Part shown: positions 43,584-51,450 of the stretch, one piece after another
Position numbering within the stretch: the first letter of the stretch is position 1
Layout of the letters: each line of letters opens with the position of its first letter
NCBI GenBank assembly: GCA_027485995.1
Contig: JAIXPW010000148.1
Span: forward strand, 1-60,061
Length of the DNA stretch: 60,061 nucleotides
Origin: Verrucomicrobiaceae bacterium
Lineage (GTDB): Bacteria; Verrucomicrobiota; Verrucomicrobiia; Verrucomicrobiales; Akkermansiaceae
Direction: 5' to 3'
Program-made: the position numbers and the translations under genes
Notes under the pieces: model-generated
Database searches by the model: none
What the model was told of the DNA's origin: nothing
Seen by the model: only the letters and a program-made list of their open reading frames with translations

Positions 43584-44357
43584 ATGATACGCTCCCTCAT
43601 CCTCGCGCTCATCGCGAGCACCTCACTACTGAACGCCGCCGAAGAAGCCGAATGGATCCAGCTCTTCAACGGCAAGGATTTGACCAACTGGGTTCCCAAG
43701 GTCCGCGGCTGCCCGGTTGGCGAGAATTACCGTGACACCTTTCGCGTCGAGAATGGCGTTCTCAAGATTTCCTACGACAAGTATCAGAAGTGGGAGAACC
43801 GCTATGGGCATCTTGTCTTCAAGCGCAAGTTCGCGAGCTACCGCCTCCGCTTTGAGTACCGTTTCACCGGCAGCCAGATCGACCTTGGTCCGATCTGGGG
43901 CGTTCGTTACAGCGGCATCATGCTCCACTGCGAATCACCGCAGACCATGGAACTCAATCAGGATTTCGCCACCGGCGTCCAGGTGCAACTGCTCGGCGGC
44001 CTCGGCAAGGGTGCCCGCCCCACACTCAACGTCTGCACCTATGGCACCCACGTGATGAGGGATGGCAAGATCCTTCCCGGACATTGCAACAACTCCACCT
44101 CCAAGACTTATGATGGCGATGTCTGGGTCAGTGGGGAAGTCGAGGTCCACGGCAATCGTTCGATCAAGCACTTCGTCGAGGGCAAGGAAGTGCTCTCCTA
44201 CGAAAAGCCCAGTCTCGATGAGAAGGACCCTCACGCCAAGGAACTCGTCACCGTCACGGGAAGCAAGGAGCTCAGCGAGGGCAGCATCGCCATCCTTGCC
44301 GTCAGCCACCCCGTCGAATTCAGGAAGATTGAGCTTCTGATGCTGGAGGACAAGTGA
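43584..44357 (+). CDS. DUF1080 (3-keto-disaccharide hydrolase fold) secreted protein
   Basis: This 257-residue protein has a signal peptide (residues 1-18, ending LLNAA). The DUF1080 domain shows WIQLFNGKDLTNWVPKVRG near the start, RYGHLVFKRKFASYRLRFEYRF, GIMLHCESPQTM, and a C-terminal SHPVEFRKIELLML. It is only distantly like the DUF1080 protein at 18753 and has several extra Cys (CTYG, HCNN). Members of this fold bind or cleave modified sugars. It is 19 bp behind the phosphatase gene and probably in one operon with it. Confidence 0.88.
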   Translation: MIRSLILALIASTSLLNAAEEAEWIQLFNGKDLTNWVPKVRGCPVGENYRDTFRVENGVLKISYDKYQKWENRYGHLVFKRKFASYRLRFEYRFTGSQIDLGPIWGVRYSGIMLHCESPQTMELNQDFATGVQVQLLGGLGKGARPTLNVCTYGTHVMRDGKILPGHCNNSTSKTYDGDVWVSGEVEVHGNRSIKHFVEGKEVLSYEKPSLDEKDPHAKELVTVTGSKELSEGSIAILAVSHPVEFRKIELLMLEDK

Positions 44358-44361
44358 GGCC

Positions 44362-45066
44362 TCAGCGCTTTGGCTGCTCGCTCATCCAGGTGTAGAGCAT
44401 CACCCACAGCGACAGGGCCAGGCCGAACAACGGGATCTGTAGTAGCGACGGCAGCGAGTAGAGGATCGACACGATCGGAATCCACACGCCCCAGGTCGCA
44501 AACAGCGTCGGCACCACCGTGTCTCGATAGTAGCGGGCTGTTAGAAATTCCCCCGTCCCGGCGAAGCGGTAGCCTCGGTTCTTCCAGTCGTAGAGCCAGG
44601 TGGTGAATGGCGCGGCGAAGAGGGGGTTGTAGAGGAATTGATCGACCAGCACCTTCTTCGCCACGATGGGAAAGGTGGCCTCGGCTCCGAACCAATTGGC
44701 CTGGCTTCGGTAGAAGAAATCCACCACCACGCCCATGAAGCACCAGAAGGGAACGGAAAACAGCAGGTTGGCGAGATTTCTCCGGGCCACCCGGCCTTTC
44801 TGGAACACGCCGATCCGCAGCAGTTCGGGAATCAGTGCCCCGGCGACAACCGACGAGAGCGCCGTGTAGCCATAGCCCCAGGCCGACTTCACCCGCGCCA
44901 GCCCATCCAGCCAGAGCTGCATCGGCGGATGAAAGTAGTAAGCCAGCAGCATCACCAGCATCAGCGACTGCACGATCAAGCCCGGCACCACGTTCGCCCT
45001 TGCCGCCCGCAGGCCGGACGACCATGGGGCCTCGCGAAGTGGGGTGGCGGATGAGTTGGCCGACAA
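44362..45066 (-). CDS. Mpv17/PMP22-like integral membrane protein
   Basis: The 234-residue protein has four or five membrane helices. Its C-terminal half fits the Mpv17/PMP22 pattern: a KKVLVDQFLYNPLF segment (Asp-Gln-x-x-x-x-Pro), a polar loop ending RYYRDTVVPTLFATWGVWIP (the family's W-x2-W before a Pro), then YSLPSLLQIPLFGLALSLWV. In eukaryotes these are peroxisomal or mitochondrial inner-membrane channels; the role of bacterial homologues is unknown. The start is TTG at 45066, with no better ATG nearby. It converges on the DUF1080 gene (4-bp gap). Confidence 0.7.
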   Translation of the reverse strand: MSANSSATPLREAPWSSGLRAARANVVPGLIVQSLMLVMLLAYYFHPPMQLWLDGLARVKSAWGYGYTALSSVVAGALIPELLRIGVFQKGRVARRNLANLLFSVPFWCFMGVVVDFFYRSQANWFGAEATFPIVAKKVLVDQFLYNPLFAAPFTTWLYDWKNRGYRFAGTGEFLTARYYRDTVVPTLFATWGVWIPIVSILYSLPSLLQIPLFGLALSLWVMLYTWMSEQPKR

Positions 45067-45153
45067 GGTGGTCGCAGCCTGTCGGCCCGGTGTCAGGCGT
45101 TCAAGCGGGAAGGAGTCCTGCTTTGATTTCCTCCTGGGATCAGGGGATCTTCC

Positions 45154-45795
45154 TCACTCGGCCTTCGCTGATTCGATGACGACGGGTTCGTTGGGGACGT
45201 CCTGGGAGGGGGCGTTGATCTTCTCGCCGCTGACCGGGTGACGCATGGTGAGGGTGGCATTGCCGGTGGGGACGGCCTTGATCTTGTCCACCACGTCCAT
45301 GCCTTCGACGACCTTGCCGAAGACCGCATAGCCACCGTTGTTCGGGTAGTCGAGCATGGCGTTGTCCACGACGTTGACGAAGAACTGGCAGGTGGCGCTG
45401 TTGAGATCGTTGGTGCGGGCCATGGCCACGGTGCCGCGCAGGTTCTTCAGACCGTTCTGGCCTTCGTTCTTGATCGGCTTGTCGGTCGTCTTTTCAACGA
45501 GCTTGCCGTCCTCCAGTGCGAAGCCTCCACCCTGGATCATGAAGCTGGGGATGATGCGGTGGAAGGTGGTGCCGTCGAAGTGCTTCTTCTTCACGTAGCT
45601 GAGGAAGTTCTCAGCGGTGATCGGGGCCTTCTCGGCGTTGAGTTCGATCACGAAGTCGCCCTTGTTGGTCTTGAAGCGGACCTTTTGAACCTTGGCGGCA
45701 GGCTTGGCATCAGGAGCGGGCTTTTCGTCCGCCGTCTGGCTGAATGCGGTCAGGGGAAGAAGGGCGAGGGTGAGGAGGGTGGCGAATGGTTTCAT
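45154..45795 (-). CDS. Secreted cyclophilin-type peptidyl-prolyl isomerase
   Basis: This 213-residue protein has a signal peptide (residues 1-19, ending LTAFS), a short Ala/Pro/Lys linker and a cyclophilin domain. The domain has [39 protein letters not shown] (catalytic Arg in FHR), ATCQFFVNV, and [15 protein letters not shown]. It speeds prolyl cis-trans isomerisation during folding of exported proteins. ATG at 45795 fits the signal peptide. It is divergent from dinB with about 120 bp between. Confidence 0.93.
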   Translation of the reverse strand: MKPFATLLTLALLPLTAFSQTADEKPAPDAKPAAKVQKVRFKTNKGDFVIELNAEKAPITAENFLSYVKKKHFDGTTFHRIIPSFMIQGGGFALEDGKLVEKTTDKPIKNEGQNGLKNLRGTVAMARTNDLNSATCQFFVNVVDNAMLDYPNNGGYAVFGKVVEGMDVVDKIKAVPTGNATLTMRHPVSGEKINAPSQDVPNEPVVIESAKAE

Positions 45796-45918
45796 CGACT
45801 TGGTTTTTAGGCGAGGGACTGGCGGGGTGCAAGCGGAGGAAATGAGAGCTGATCGGTGGACAGGGGTCGCGGATCGGTGGAGAGTTTCGCCAGCGCTCAC
45901 CGATCGACTTCTTCACTC

Positions 45919-46965
45919 GTGCGAAAAATCATCCACATCGACATGGACTGCTTCTACGCGGCGATCGAGGAACGCGAGAATCCGTCATTGAAAGGGAAGC
46001 CGGTGGCGGTGGGCGGCGAGAACCGCCGGGGTGTGCTGACGACGGCCAACTATGCGGCGCGGAAGTTCGGATGTCGGTCGGCGATGCCGGTGTTCAAGGC
46101 GCTGGAGCTTTGTCCGCACCTGATCCTGCTGCCGGTGCGCTTCGATCTGTATCGGGCGGACAGTGCGAGGATTCGGGCGATCTTCGGGCGGTTCACGGAC
46201 TTGATCGAGCCGCTGTCGCTGGACGAGGCCTATCTGGATGTCTCGCATCTGCAAACCAGTGGAGCGGCGATCGCGCGCGAGATCCGGGCGCAAATCCGCG
46301 AGGAGGTGGGGCTTTCCGCGTCGGCCGGGATCGCGCCGAACAAGCTGGTGGCGAAGATCGCCAGTGACTGGAACAAGCCGGATGGCCAGTTCGAGGTGCT
46401 GCCCGAGGAGGTGGACGCCTTCATGGCCGGCCTGCCGGTGGGCAGATTGTGGGGAGTGGGAAAGAAGTCGCGCGAGCAGTTGTCGGCGCTGGGCGTGGAG
46501 ACCTGCGCGGACCTGCGGAGGTTCGACAAGATCGAGCTGGCCCGGCGTTTCGGGAAATGGGGCCTGGAACTCTGGAGCCTGTGTCGGGGCATCGATGAGC
46601 GGGAGGTGAGCCCGCACCGCACGCGCAAGTCCCTGGGATCCGAGCAGACCTTTTCAGAAAACCGGGTGGCACTGGTGGAGCTGCTGGCACCGATGCGAGA
46701 GCTGCTGGTCGGCCTCAAAGAGGATCAGGTGCAGCATCACGCGGACCGGGTCATCAAGTCGCTGGTGGTGAAGCTGAAGTTCGCCGACTTCGAGCGGACC
46801 ACGGCGGAGCGGGCGCATCCGGTGATCGAGGAGGAGGTGTTTGAAGAGCTTCTAACAGAAGCGTGGAGTCGTGGGAACGGTCGGGCCGTCAGGCTGATCG
46901 GGGTGGCGCTTCGCTTCGAGGATCCGGACGTGCCGGAGCAGATGGAGTTTTTCGCCGCGCCCTAA
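45919..46965 (+). CDS. dinB: DNA polymerase IV (Y-family)
   Basis: The 348-residue protein has DinB motifs: IIHIDMDCFYAAIEER (first Asp pair), ENRRGVLTTANYAARKFG, PLSLDEAYLDV (catalytic Asp-Glu), SAGIAPNKLVAKIAS and the HhH segment PVGRLWGVGKKSREQLSALG. A little-finger domain then runs to the end. It performs translesion synthesis. GTG at 45919 gives the family N-terminus RKIIHIDMDCF. There is no obvious C-terminal beta-clamp motif beyond QMEFF near residue 342, which may itself serve as one. It is convergent with uppS. Confidence 0.95.
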   Translation: MRKIIHIDMDCFYAAIEERENPSLKGKPVAVGGENRRGVLTTANYAARKFGCRSAMPVFKALELCPHLILLPVRFDLYRADSARIRAIFGRFTDLIEPLSLDEAYLDVSHLQTSGAAIAREIRAQIREEVGLSASAGIAPNKLVAKIASDWNKPDGQFEVLPEEVDAFMAGLPVGRLWGVGKKSREQLSALGVETCADLRRFDKIELARRFGKWGLELWSLCRGIDEREVSPHRTRKSLGSEQTFSENRVALVELLAPMRELLVGLKEDQVQHHADRVIKSLVVKLKFADFERTTAERAHPVIEEEVFEELLTEAWSRGNGRAVRLIGVALRFEDPDVPEQMEFFAAP

Positions 46966-46974
46966 CAAACGCGA

Positions 46975-47685
46975 TCACAGAGCCCCGAATCGACGATGCC
47001 TGCGGGTGTATTCGGCGACGGCTTCGAAGAGGTCGCCCTGACGGAATTCCGGCCAGAATTTCTTCACGATCACGATCTCCGAATAACTGATCTGCCACAG
47101 CAAGAAATTCGAAACGCGCAGCTCGCCGGAGGTTCTAACAAGTAGGTCTGGATCGGGAATGCCAGCGGTGCTGAGGCGCGAGGCGAAGAGGGTGCAGTCG
47201 ATGTCCTCCGGCTTGATCGTTCCAGCGGCGGCATCGGTGGCCAGCGAGCGGGCGGCAGCGACGATCTCTTCGCGGGCGCCATAGGAGAGCGCGAGGACGA
47301 GGGTGAGCGATTTATTGTTTGCGGTCTTCTCCTTCAGCTTCTCCAGACGCTTCCGCGTCGAAGCGGGGAGACGCTCGATCTGGCCGATGGCCTCCAGTTT
47401 CACATCCTGGCGCATCAGGTCCTTGCCGCGCTCATCGAGGAAGCGGTCGAGAAGGGCCATGAGGGCCTTCACCTCGGCTTCCGGGCGGTTCCAGTTTTCA
47501 GAGGAAAAGGCGTAGAGCGTGAGATACTCGACGCCGAGTTCCTTGCAGGCATCCACCACCTCGCGCACCGATTCGGCTCCGGCGCGGTGGCCTTCACGAC
47601 GCGGCAGACCGCGGTCCTTGGCCCAGCGGCCGTTGCCATCCATGATGATGGCGATGTGACGGGGGATGTCGGAGTTGTGTGCCAT
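46975..47685 (-). CDS. uppS: Undecaprenyl diphosphate synthase
   Basis: The 236-residue cis-prenyltransferase has HIAIIMDGNGRWAKDRGLPR with the catalytic Asp, GHRAGAESV, LTLYAFSSENWNRP, and the C-terminal DLLVRTSGELRVSNFLLWQISYSE with the substrate-binding Arg and Ser residues. It makes the C55 lipid carrier for peptidoglycan and other envelope glycans. cdsA or dxr, its frequent partners, are not adjacent. It lies 66 bp downstream of purA on the same strand. Confidence 0.96.
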   Translation of the reverse strand: MAHNSDIPRHIAIIMDGNGRWAKDRGLPRREGHRAGAESVREVVDACKELGVEYLTLYAFSSENWNRPEAEVKALMALLDRFLDERGKDLMRQDVKLEAIGQIERLPASTRKRLEKLKEKTANNKSLTLVLALSYGAREEIVAAARSLATDAAAGTIKPEDIDCTLFASRLSTAGIPDPDLLVRTSGELRVSNFLLWQISYSEIVIVKKFWPEFRQGDLFEAVAEYTRRHRRFGAL

Positions 47686-47751
47686 GGATGGAAGCGAGCA
47701 TGCACGTTGAAGTGCTCGCGCGGATGAGGAGACGGTGAAATTTCCGTGAGA

Positions 47752-49020
47752 TCAGACGACGAGTGTTTGAGCACGATCCGGGCCCACGCCGACAAAGCTG
47801 ACGGGCGCGTCGCAGAGTTCGCTCAGGCGCTTGAGATAGGCCTTCGCCTGCTCGGGCAGTTCGTTGAAGGACTTGCAGCCGGTGGTGTCGGTCTTCCAGC
47901 CGGTGAGGGTCTCATAGATCGGCCTGGCCTTCTCCCAAGCCGAGCGGTCGGCGGGAGGAAGCTCGTGACGGACGCCATCGACATCGTAGGCGACGCAGAT
48001 CTGCATCGTGTCATAGGCGTCGAGTCCATCGAGGTTCGTGACCGCGAGATCGGTCACGCCATTGACCATGCAGGCGAAGCGGAGCAGGACGGTGTCGAGC
48101 CAGCCGCAGCCGCGCGGGCGGCCGGTGGTGGCACCGAACTCGCGACCGAGGCCGTGGAGGTATTCGGAGAGGCCTTCGTCATCGGTCGGGAAAGGACCGG
48201 AGCCGACGCGGGTGGTGTAGGCCTTGCAAACCCCGATCACGCGCTGCACCGCCGTCGGTGGCAGGCCGGAGCCGGTGCAGGAGCCGCCGGCGGTGGTGTT
48301 CGACGAGGTGACGAAGGGATAGGTGCCGAAGTCGATGTCGAGCAGGGTGCCCTGCGCACCTTCAAACAGCAGCGTCTGGCCCGATTTCCAGGCCTTGTGG
48401 AGGATCGGGATGGTGTTGGTGACGTGCGGGCCAAGGCGTTCGAAGGCGGTGTAAACTTCCTCGATCACCTGCGCGGCTTCGAAGGTCGGAAGGTCGTATT
48501 TGGCGAGCACTTCATTGGCATCGACGAGGCGACGCGTGATCTGGGCGGTCGTGAACTCCTTATCTAACAGATCCGCCATCCGCAGGCCGCAGCGGTTGAC
48601 CTTGTCGGCGTAGGTTGGTCCGATGCCGCGCTTGGTGGTGCCGATCTTCTGGTCGCCGAGGGCGATTTCGCGGGCGGCGTCGAGTTCCTTGTGGAAGGGC
48701 AGCACGACGTGGGCACGATCGGAAATGAAGAGCTTGTCTTCGGTGATCGAGACTCCCTGGCCCTCGACCTTCTGGATTTCCGCGACGAGGCCGACCGGAT
48801 CGACGACGACGCCGTTGCCGATCACGTTGATCTTGTCATCCCAGAGGATGCCGGAGGGAAGGAGGTGGAGCACATACTTCGTGCCCTGGGCGATGACCGT
48901 GTGACCGGCATTGTTTCCGCCCTGGCCACGGATCACGACGTCGGCGGTTTCGGTCAGGAAATCGACGATCTTGCCCTTGCCCTCATCTCCCCATTGGAGG
49001 CCGACTATGATAGTATTCAT
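47752..49020 (-). CDS. purA: Adenylosuccinate synthetase
   Basis: The 422-residue protein has the PurA motifs: VGLQWGDEGKGKIVDFL (GTP/Mg site), GGNNAGHTV, GTTKRGIGPTYADK, LLFEGAQGTLLDIDFGTYPFVTSSN, and GCGWLDTVLLRFACMVNG, with a C-terminal RIG-type loop. It makes adenylosuccinate from IMP and Asp, the first step from IMP to AMP. The ATG at 49020 begins the family sequence directly. It lies downstream of carA, separated only by a short heptad-period array, so the two may be co-transcribed. Confidence 0.96.
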   Translation of the reverse strand: MNTIIVGLQWGDEGKGKIVDFLTETADVVIRGQGGNNAGHTVIAQGTKYVLHLLPSGILWDDKINVIGNGVVVDPVGLVAEIQKVEGQGVSITEDKLFISDRAHVVLPFHKELDAAREIALGDQKIGTTKRGIGPTYADKVNRCGLRMADLLDKEFTTAQITRRLVDANEVLAKYDLPTFEAAQVIEEVYTAFERLGPHVTNTIPILHKAWKSGQTLLFEGAQGTLLDIDFGTYPFVTSSNTTAGGSCTGSGLPPTAVQRVIGVCKAYTTRVGSGPFPTDDEGLSEYLHGLGREFGATTGRPRGCGWLDTVLLRFACMVNGVTDLAVTNLDGLDAYDTMQICVAYDVDGVRHELPPADRSAWEKARPIYETLTGWKTDTTGCKSFNELPEQAKAYLKRLSELCDAPVSFVGVGPDRAQTLVV

Positions 49021-49023
49021 TTG

Positions 49024-49064
49024 AAGAAAATTCGAAATTCTAAGCACTAAATCCGAAACGCCGA
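49024..49064. repeat. Heptad-period intergenic repeat (AAATTCG type)
   Basis: Words AAATTCG, AAATTCT, AAGCACT, AAATCCG, AAACGCC and GAATTC follow each other at 7-bp spacing, filling the gap between carA and purA. It is a relative of the array at 34490-34523. Confidence 0.68.
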
Positions 49065-49066
49065 AT

Positions 49067-50206
49067 TCACTTCGTCGAGTCGATGAGCTGCGCGAACTCC
49101 TCGAAGAAGTAGTTCGCATCGTGCGGGCCGGGGGCGGCTTCCGGGTGATATTGGACGGAGAAGACCGGCATGTCCTTGTGGCGGATGCCTTCGACGGTGC
49201 CGTCGTTGAGATTGATGTGCGTGACCTCGACGTTGGAGGGCAGCGAGTCGGCATCGACTGCGAAGCCGTGGTTCTGCGAGGTGATCGAAATGCGACCGCT
49301 GCGGAGGTCCTTGACCGGCTGGTTTCCGCCGCGATGACCGAACTTCAGCTTGAAGGTCTTTCCGCCGAAGGCGTGGCCGAGGATCTGGTTGCCGAGGCAG
49401 ATGCCGAAGATCGGCTTCTTTCCAAGGAGCTTGCGGACTTCCTCGTGGATGTAGCCGAGGGCGGCCGGATCTCCCGGGCCGTTGGAGAGGAAGATGCCGT
49501 CTGGATTTTTCGCCAGGACCTGCTCGGCGCTGGTGCGGGAGTTCAGGACCTCGACCTCAAAGCCAGCCTGGCGCAGTCGGCGGAGGATATTGGTCTTGAT
49601 GCCGAAGTCGAAGGCCACGATGCGATGGCGGACTGGAGGAAGCTCAAGGTAGGGCCCGACGATGCCGGTCGAGGCGTTCGGGATGGTCCAGTCGCGCGAC
49701 TCCTCGGTCCAAGGGTAGCTTTCGGGGGTGGAAACCTCGCCGACGTAGTCCATGCCTTCCATCGAAGGCGAGTTGCGGGCGGCCTCGATGGCTCCGGCGG
49801 TGTCGAGCTCGGTGGTGAGGCAGGAGCGCATCGCGCCGAGCGAGCGCAGGTGCTTGGTGAGGGCACGGGTGTCGATGTCCTCAATTCCGAGGATGCCGTG
49901 CTTGGCGAAATAGTCGTTGAGGGTCTCGTTTGAGCGCCAGTTCGACGGCACGTGGCAGAGCTCGCCGATCACGAAGCCCCGGACGTGCGGGCCGGAGGAC
50001 TCGTTGTCGTCAGGGTTGATCCCGTAGTTTCCGATCTGCGGGTAGGTCATCGCCACGATCTGGCCGCGGTAGGAGGGGTCGGTGACGACTTCCTGATAGC
50101 CCGTCATCGAGGTGTTGAAACAGATTTCCCCGGTGGTGGTGCCGGTGGCTCCGAAGGAAATTCCTTCAAAAGTCCGACCGTCTTCTAGAGCAAGGATGGC
50201 TTTCAT
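49067..50206 (-). CDS. carA: Carbamoyl-phosphate synthase small subunit
   Basis: The 379-residue protein has the N-terminal small-subunit domain ([40 protein letters not shown]). The C-terminal class I glutamine amidotransferase domain has [15 protein letters not shown] with the nucleophile Cys, and [15 protein letters not shown] with His and Glu. It supplies ammonia to CarB for carbamoyl phosphate, feeding arginine and pyrimidine synthesis. carB is not in the window. The upstream 105 bp could hold a promoter shared divergently with queD. Confidence 0.96.
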   Translation of the reverse strand: MKAILALEDGRTFEGISFGATGTTTGEICFNTSMTGYQEVVTDPSYRGQIVAMTYPQIGNYGINPDDNESSGPHVRGFVIGELCHVPSNWRSNETLNDYFAKHGILGIEDIDTRALTKHLRSLGAMRSCLTTELDTAGAIEAARNSPSMEGMDYVGEVSTPESYPWTEESRDWTIPNASTGIVGPYLELPPVRHRIVAFDFGIKTNILRRLRQAGFEVEVLNSRTSAEQVLAKNPDGIFLSNGPGDPAALGYIHEEVRKLLGKKPIFGICLGNQILGHAFGGKTFKLKFGHRGGNQPVKDLRSGRISITSQNHGFAVDADSLPSNVEVTHINLNDGTVEGIRHKDMPVFSVQYHPEAAPGPHDANYFFEEFAQLIDSTK

Positions 50207-50311
50207 GGCGCGGCGGGCGGGACCGTAGGGGGGGCCATCCGGCGATGCAAGAGAATGACAAAGGTGAATTTACGAATGACGAAGCGGCTTCGATTTCCCT
50301 AGGCTTCCAGC

Positions 50312-50677
50312 ATGCGAGCCCGATTGACCAAGGATTTCCGGTTTGAAGCCGCCCACACCCTGCCGAGCCTGCCGGACGACCACAAGTGCCGCCGGATGCA
50401 CGGGCACAGCTTCAAGATCGAGATCTCGATCGAGGGCGAGGTCGATGAGACCATCGGCTGGGTTTACGACCACAAGCGGATCTCGCAGGCGATGGAGCCG
50501 CTGATCGACCAGCTCGACCACGGCTACCTGAACGACGTCCCCGGCCTGGAAAGCCCGACGATCGAGCGCATGGCGGCGTGGTTCTGGCGGAAGCTGGAGC
50601 CGGATCTGCCGGGACTCGCGGAAATCGTGATCTACGAGACCCCGACCGCCCGCTGCTCGTTCCGGGGCGAGTTTTGA
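50312..50677 (+). CDS. queD: 6-carboxy-5,6,7,8-tetrahydropterin synthase-like protein
   Basis: The 121-residue protein matches the QueD/PTPS family: FRFEAAHTLP with the first zinc His, CRRMHGHSFKIEI with the catalytic Cys and two further zinc His, YDHKRISQAMEPLIDQLDHGYLND with the catalytic His/Asp, and PTIERMAAWFW with a late Glu. It converts dihydroneopterin triphosphate to CPH4 for queuosine synthesis. No other queuosine gene is near. Confidence 0.92.
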   Translation: MRARLTKDFRFEAAHTLPSLPDDHKCRRMHGHSFKIEISIEGEVDETIGWVYDHKRISQAMEPLIDQLDHGYLNDVPGLESPTIERMAAWFWRKLEPDLPGLAEIVIYETPTARCSFRGEF

Positions 50678-50736
50678 AAGGGGGCGGATGAATTGCACGC
50701 TTGAACCGCCGGTGATACCGTATATGGTTCGTTTCG

Positions 50737-51156
50737 GTGGAAATTGTGCTTGATACCAACGTCATCGTCTCGGGACTTCGATCTACCCAAGGTGCTTCAT
50801 TCAAGGTGCTTCGGGCAGTGCGGGGTGGTCAGTTGCGGCCTGTTGTTTCTGTCCCCTTGTTCCTCGAGGATGAGGATGTCCTCCTGCGCCCAAGTCTGTT
50901 GCCCGCACCGATGACTGCTCCCGTGATTTCCGCCTTCCTCGATGCATTGCTGAGCCTTTCAAAGACCCAGGAAATCCACTTTCGATGGCGTCCCTCACTA
51001 CCCGATCCCAAAGATGAATGCGTGCTCGAAACTTCAATTGCAGCCGGATGCATCCCGATCGTGACTCATAATCACCGCGATTTTCGCCCTAGCTCCCAAT
51101 TCGGTATCCAAGTGCTTTCTCCCGTTGCTCTGATTCACCAACTCAATCCCATCTGA
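50737..51156 (+). CDS. PIN-domain toxin (PIN_3/COG1569-like)
   Basis: The 139-residue PIN protein starts at GTG 50737 with EIVLDTNVIVSGLRS, the typical start of the PIN_3 group. It continues with LDALLSLSK, DPKDECVLETSIAAG with the second acidic cluster, and a final THNHRDF. This is a different PIN group from the two toxins near 7-8 kb. It is followed after only 3 bp by an RHH protein gene, so toxin precedes antitoxin here, which is the less common order. Confidence 0.85.
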   Translation: MEIVLDTNVIVSGLRSTQGASFKVLRAVRGGQLRPVVSVPLFLEDEDVLLRPSLLPAPMTAPVISAFLDALLSLSKTQEIHFRWRPSLPDPKDECVLETSIAAGCIPIVTHNHRDFRPSSQFGIQVLSPVALIHQLNPI

Positions 51157-51159
51157 ACC

Positions 51160-51408
51160 ATGTCCACCCTTAGTATCCGCATTCCCGACTCCCTTCATCG
51201 TGCGGTCCGTGAACTGGCGGAAAGCGATCAGGTCTCAATCAATCAATTCATCGCTCACGCCCTGACGGAAAAGGTCTCTGCCATGAAGACCGTCGACTAC
51301 CTTCGCCAGCGCGCTGCAAAGGCGAACATGGCCGATTTCGACAAGCTGCTGGCGATGGTTCCTGATCGCGAGCCAGACGAGTGCGACCGATTGCCTTCCG
51401 AAGGATGA
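51160..51408 (+). CDS. Ribbon-helix-helix antitoxin
   Basis: The 82-residue protein has an Arc/RHH start: STLSIRIPDSLHRAVRELAE and then SINQFIAHALTEKVSAM. This is the DNA-binding unit of HicB-like and related antitoxins. The C-terminal part is acidic (VPDREPDECDRLPSEG) and may bind the toxin. It lies 3 bp downstream of the PIN gene. A good partner assignment is supported by spacing alone. Confidence 0.83.
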   Translation: MSTLSIRIPDSLHRAVRELAESDQVSINQFIAHALTEKVSAMKTVDYLRQRAAKANMADFDKLLAMVPDREPDECDRLPSEG

Positions 51409-51450
51409 AAGCCCATCTCAGGATGAGGCGTTAAGCGACCTGCCATTCCG

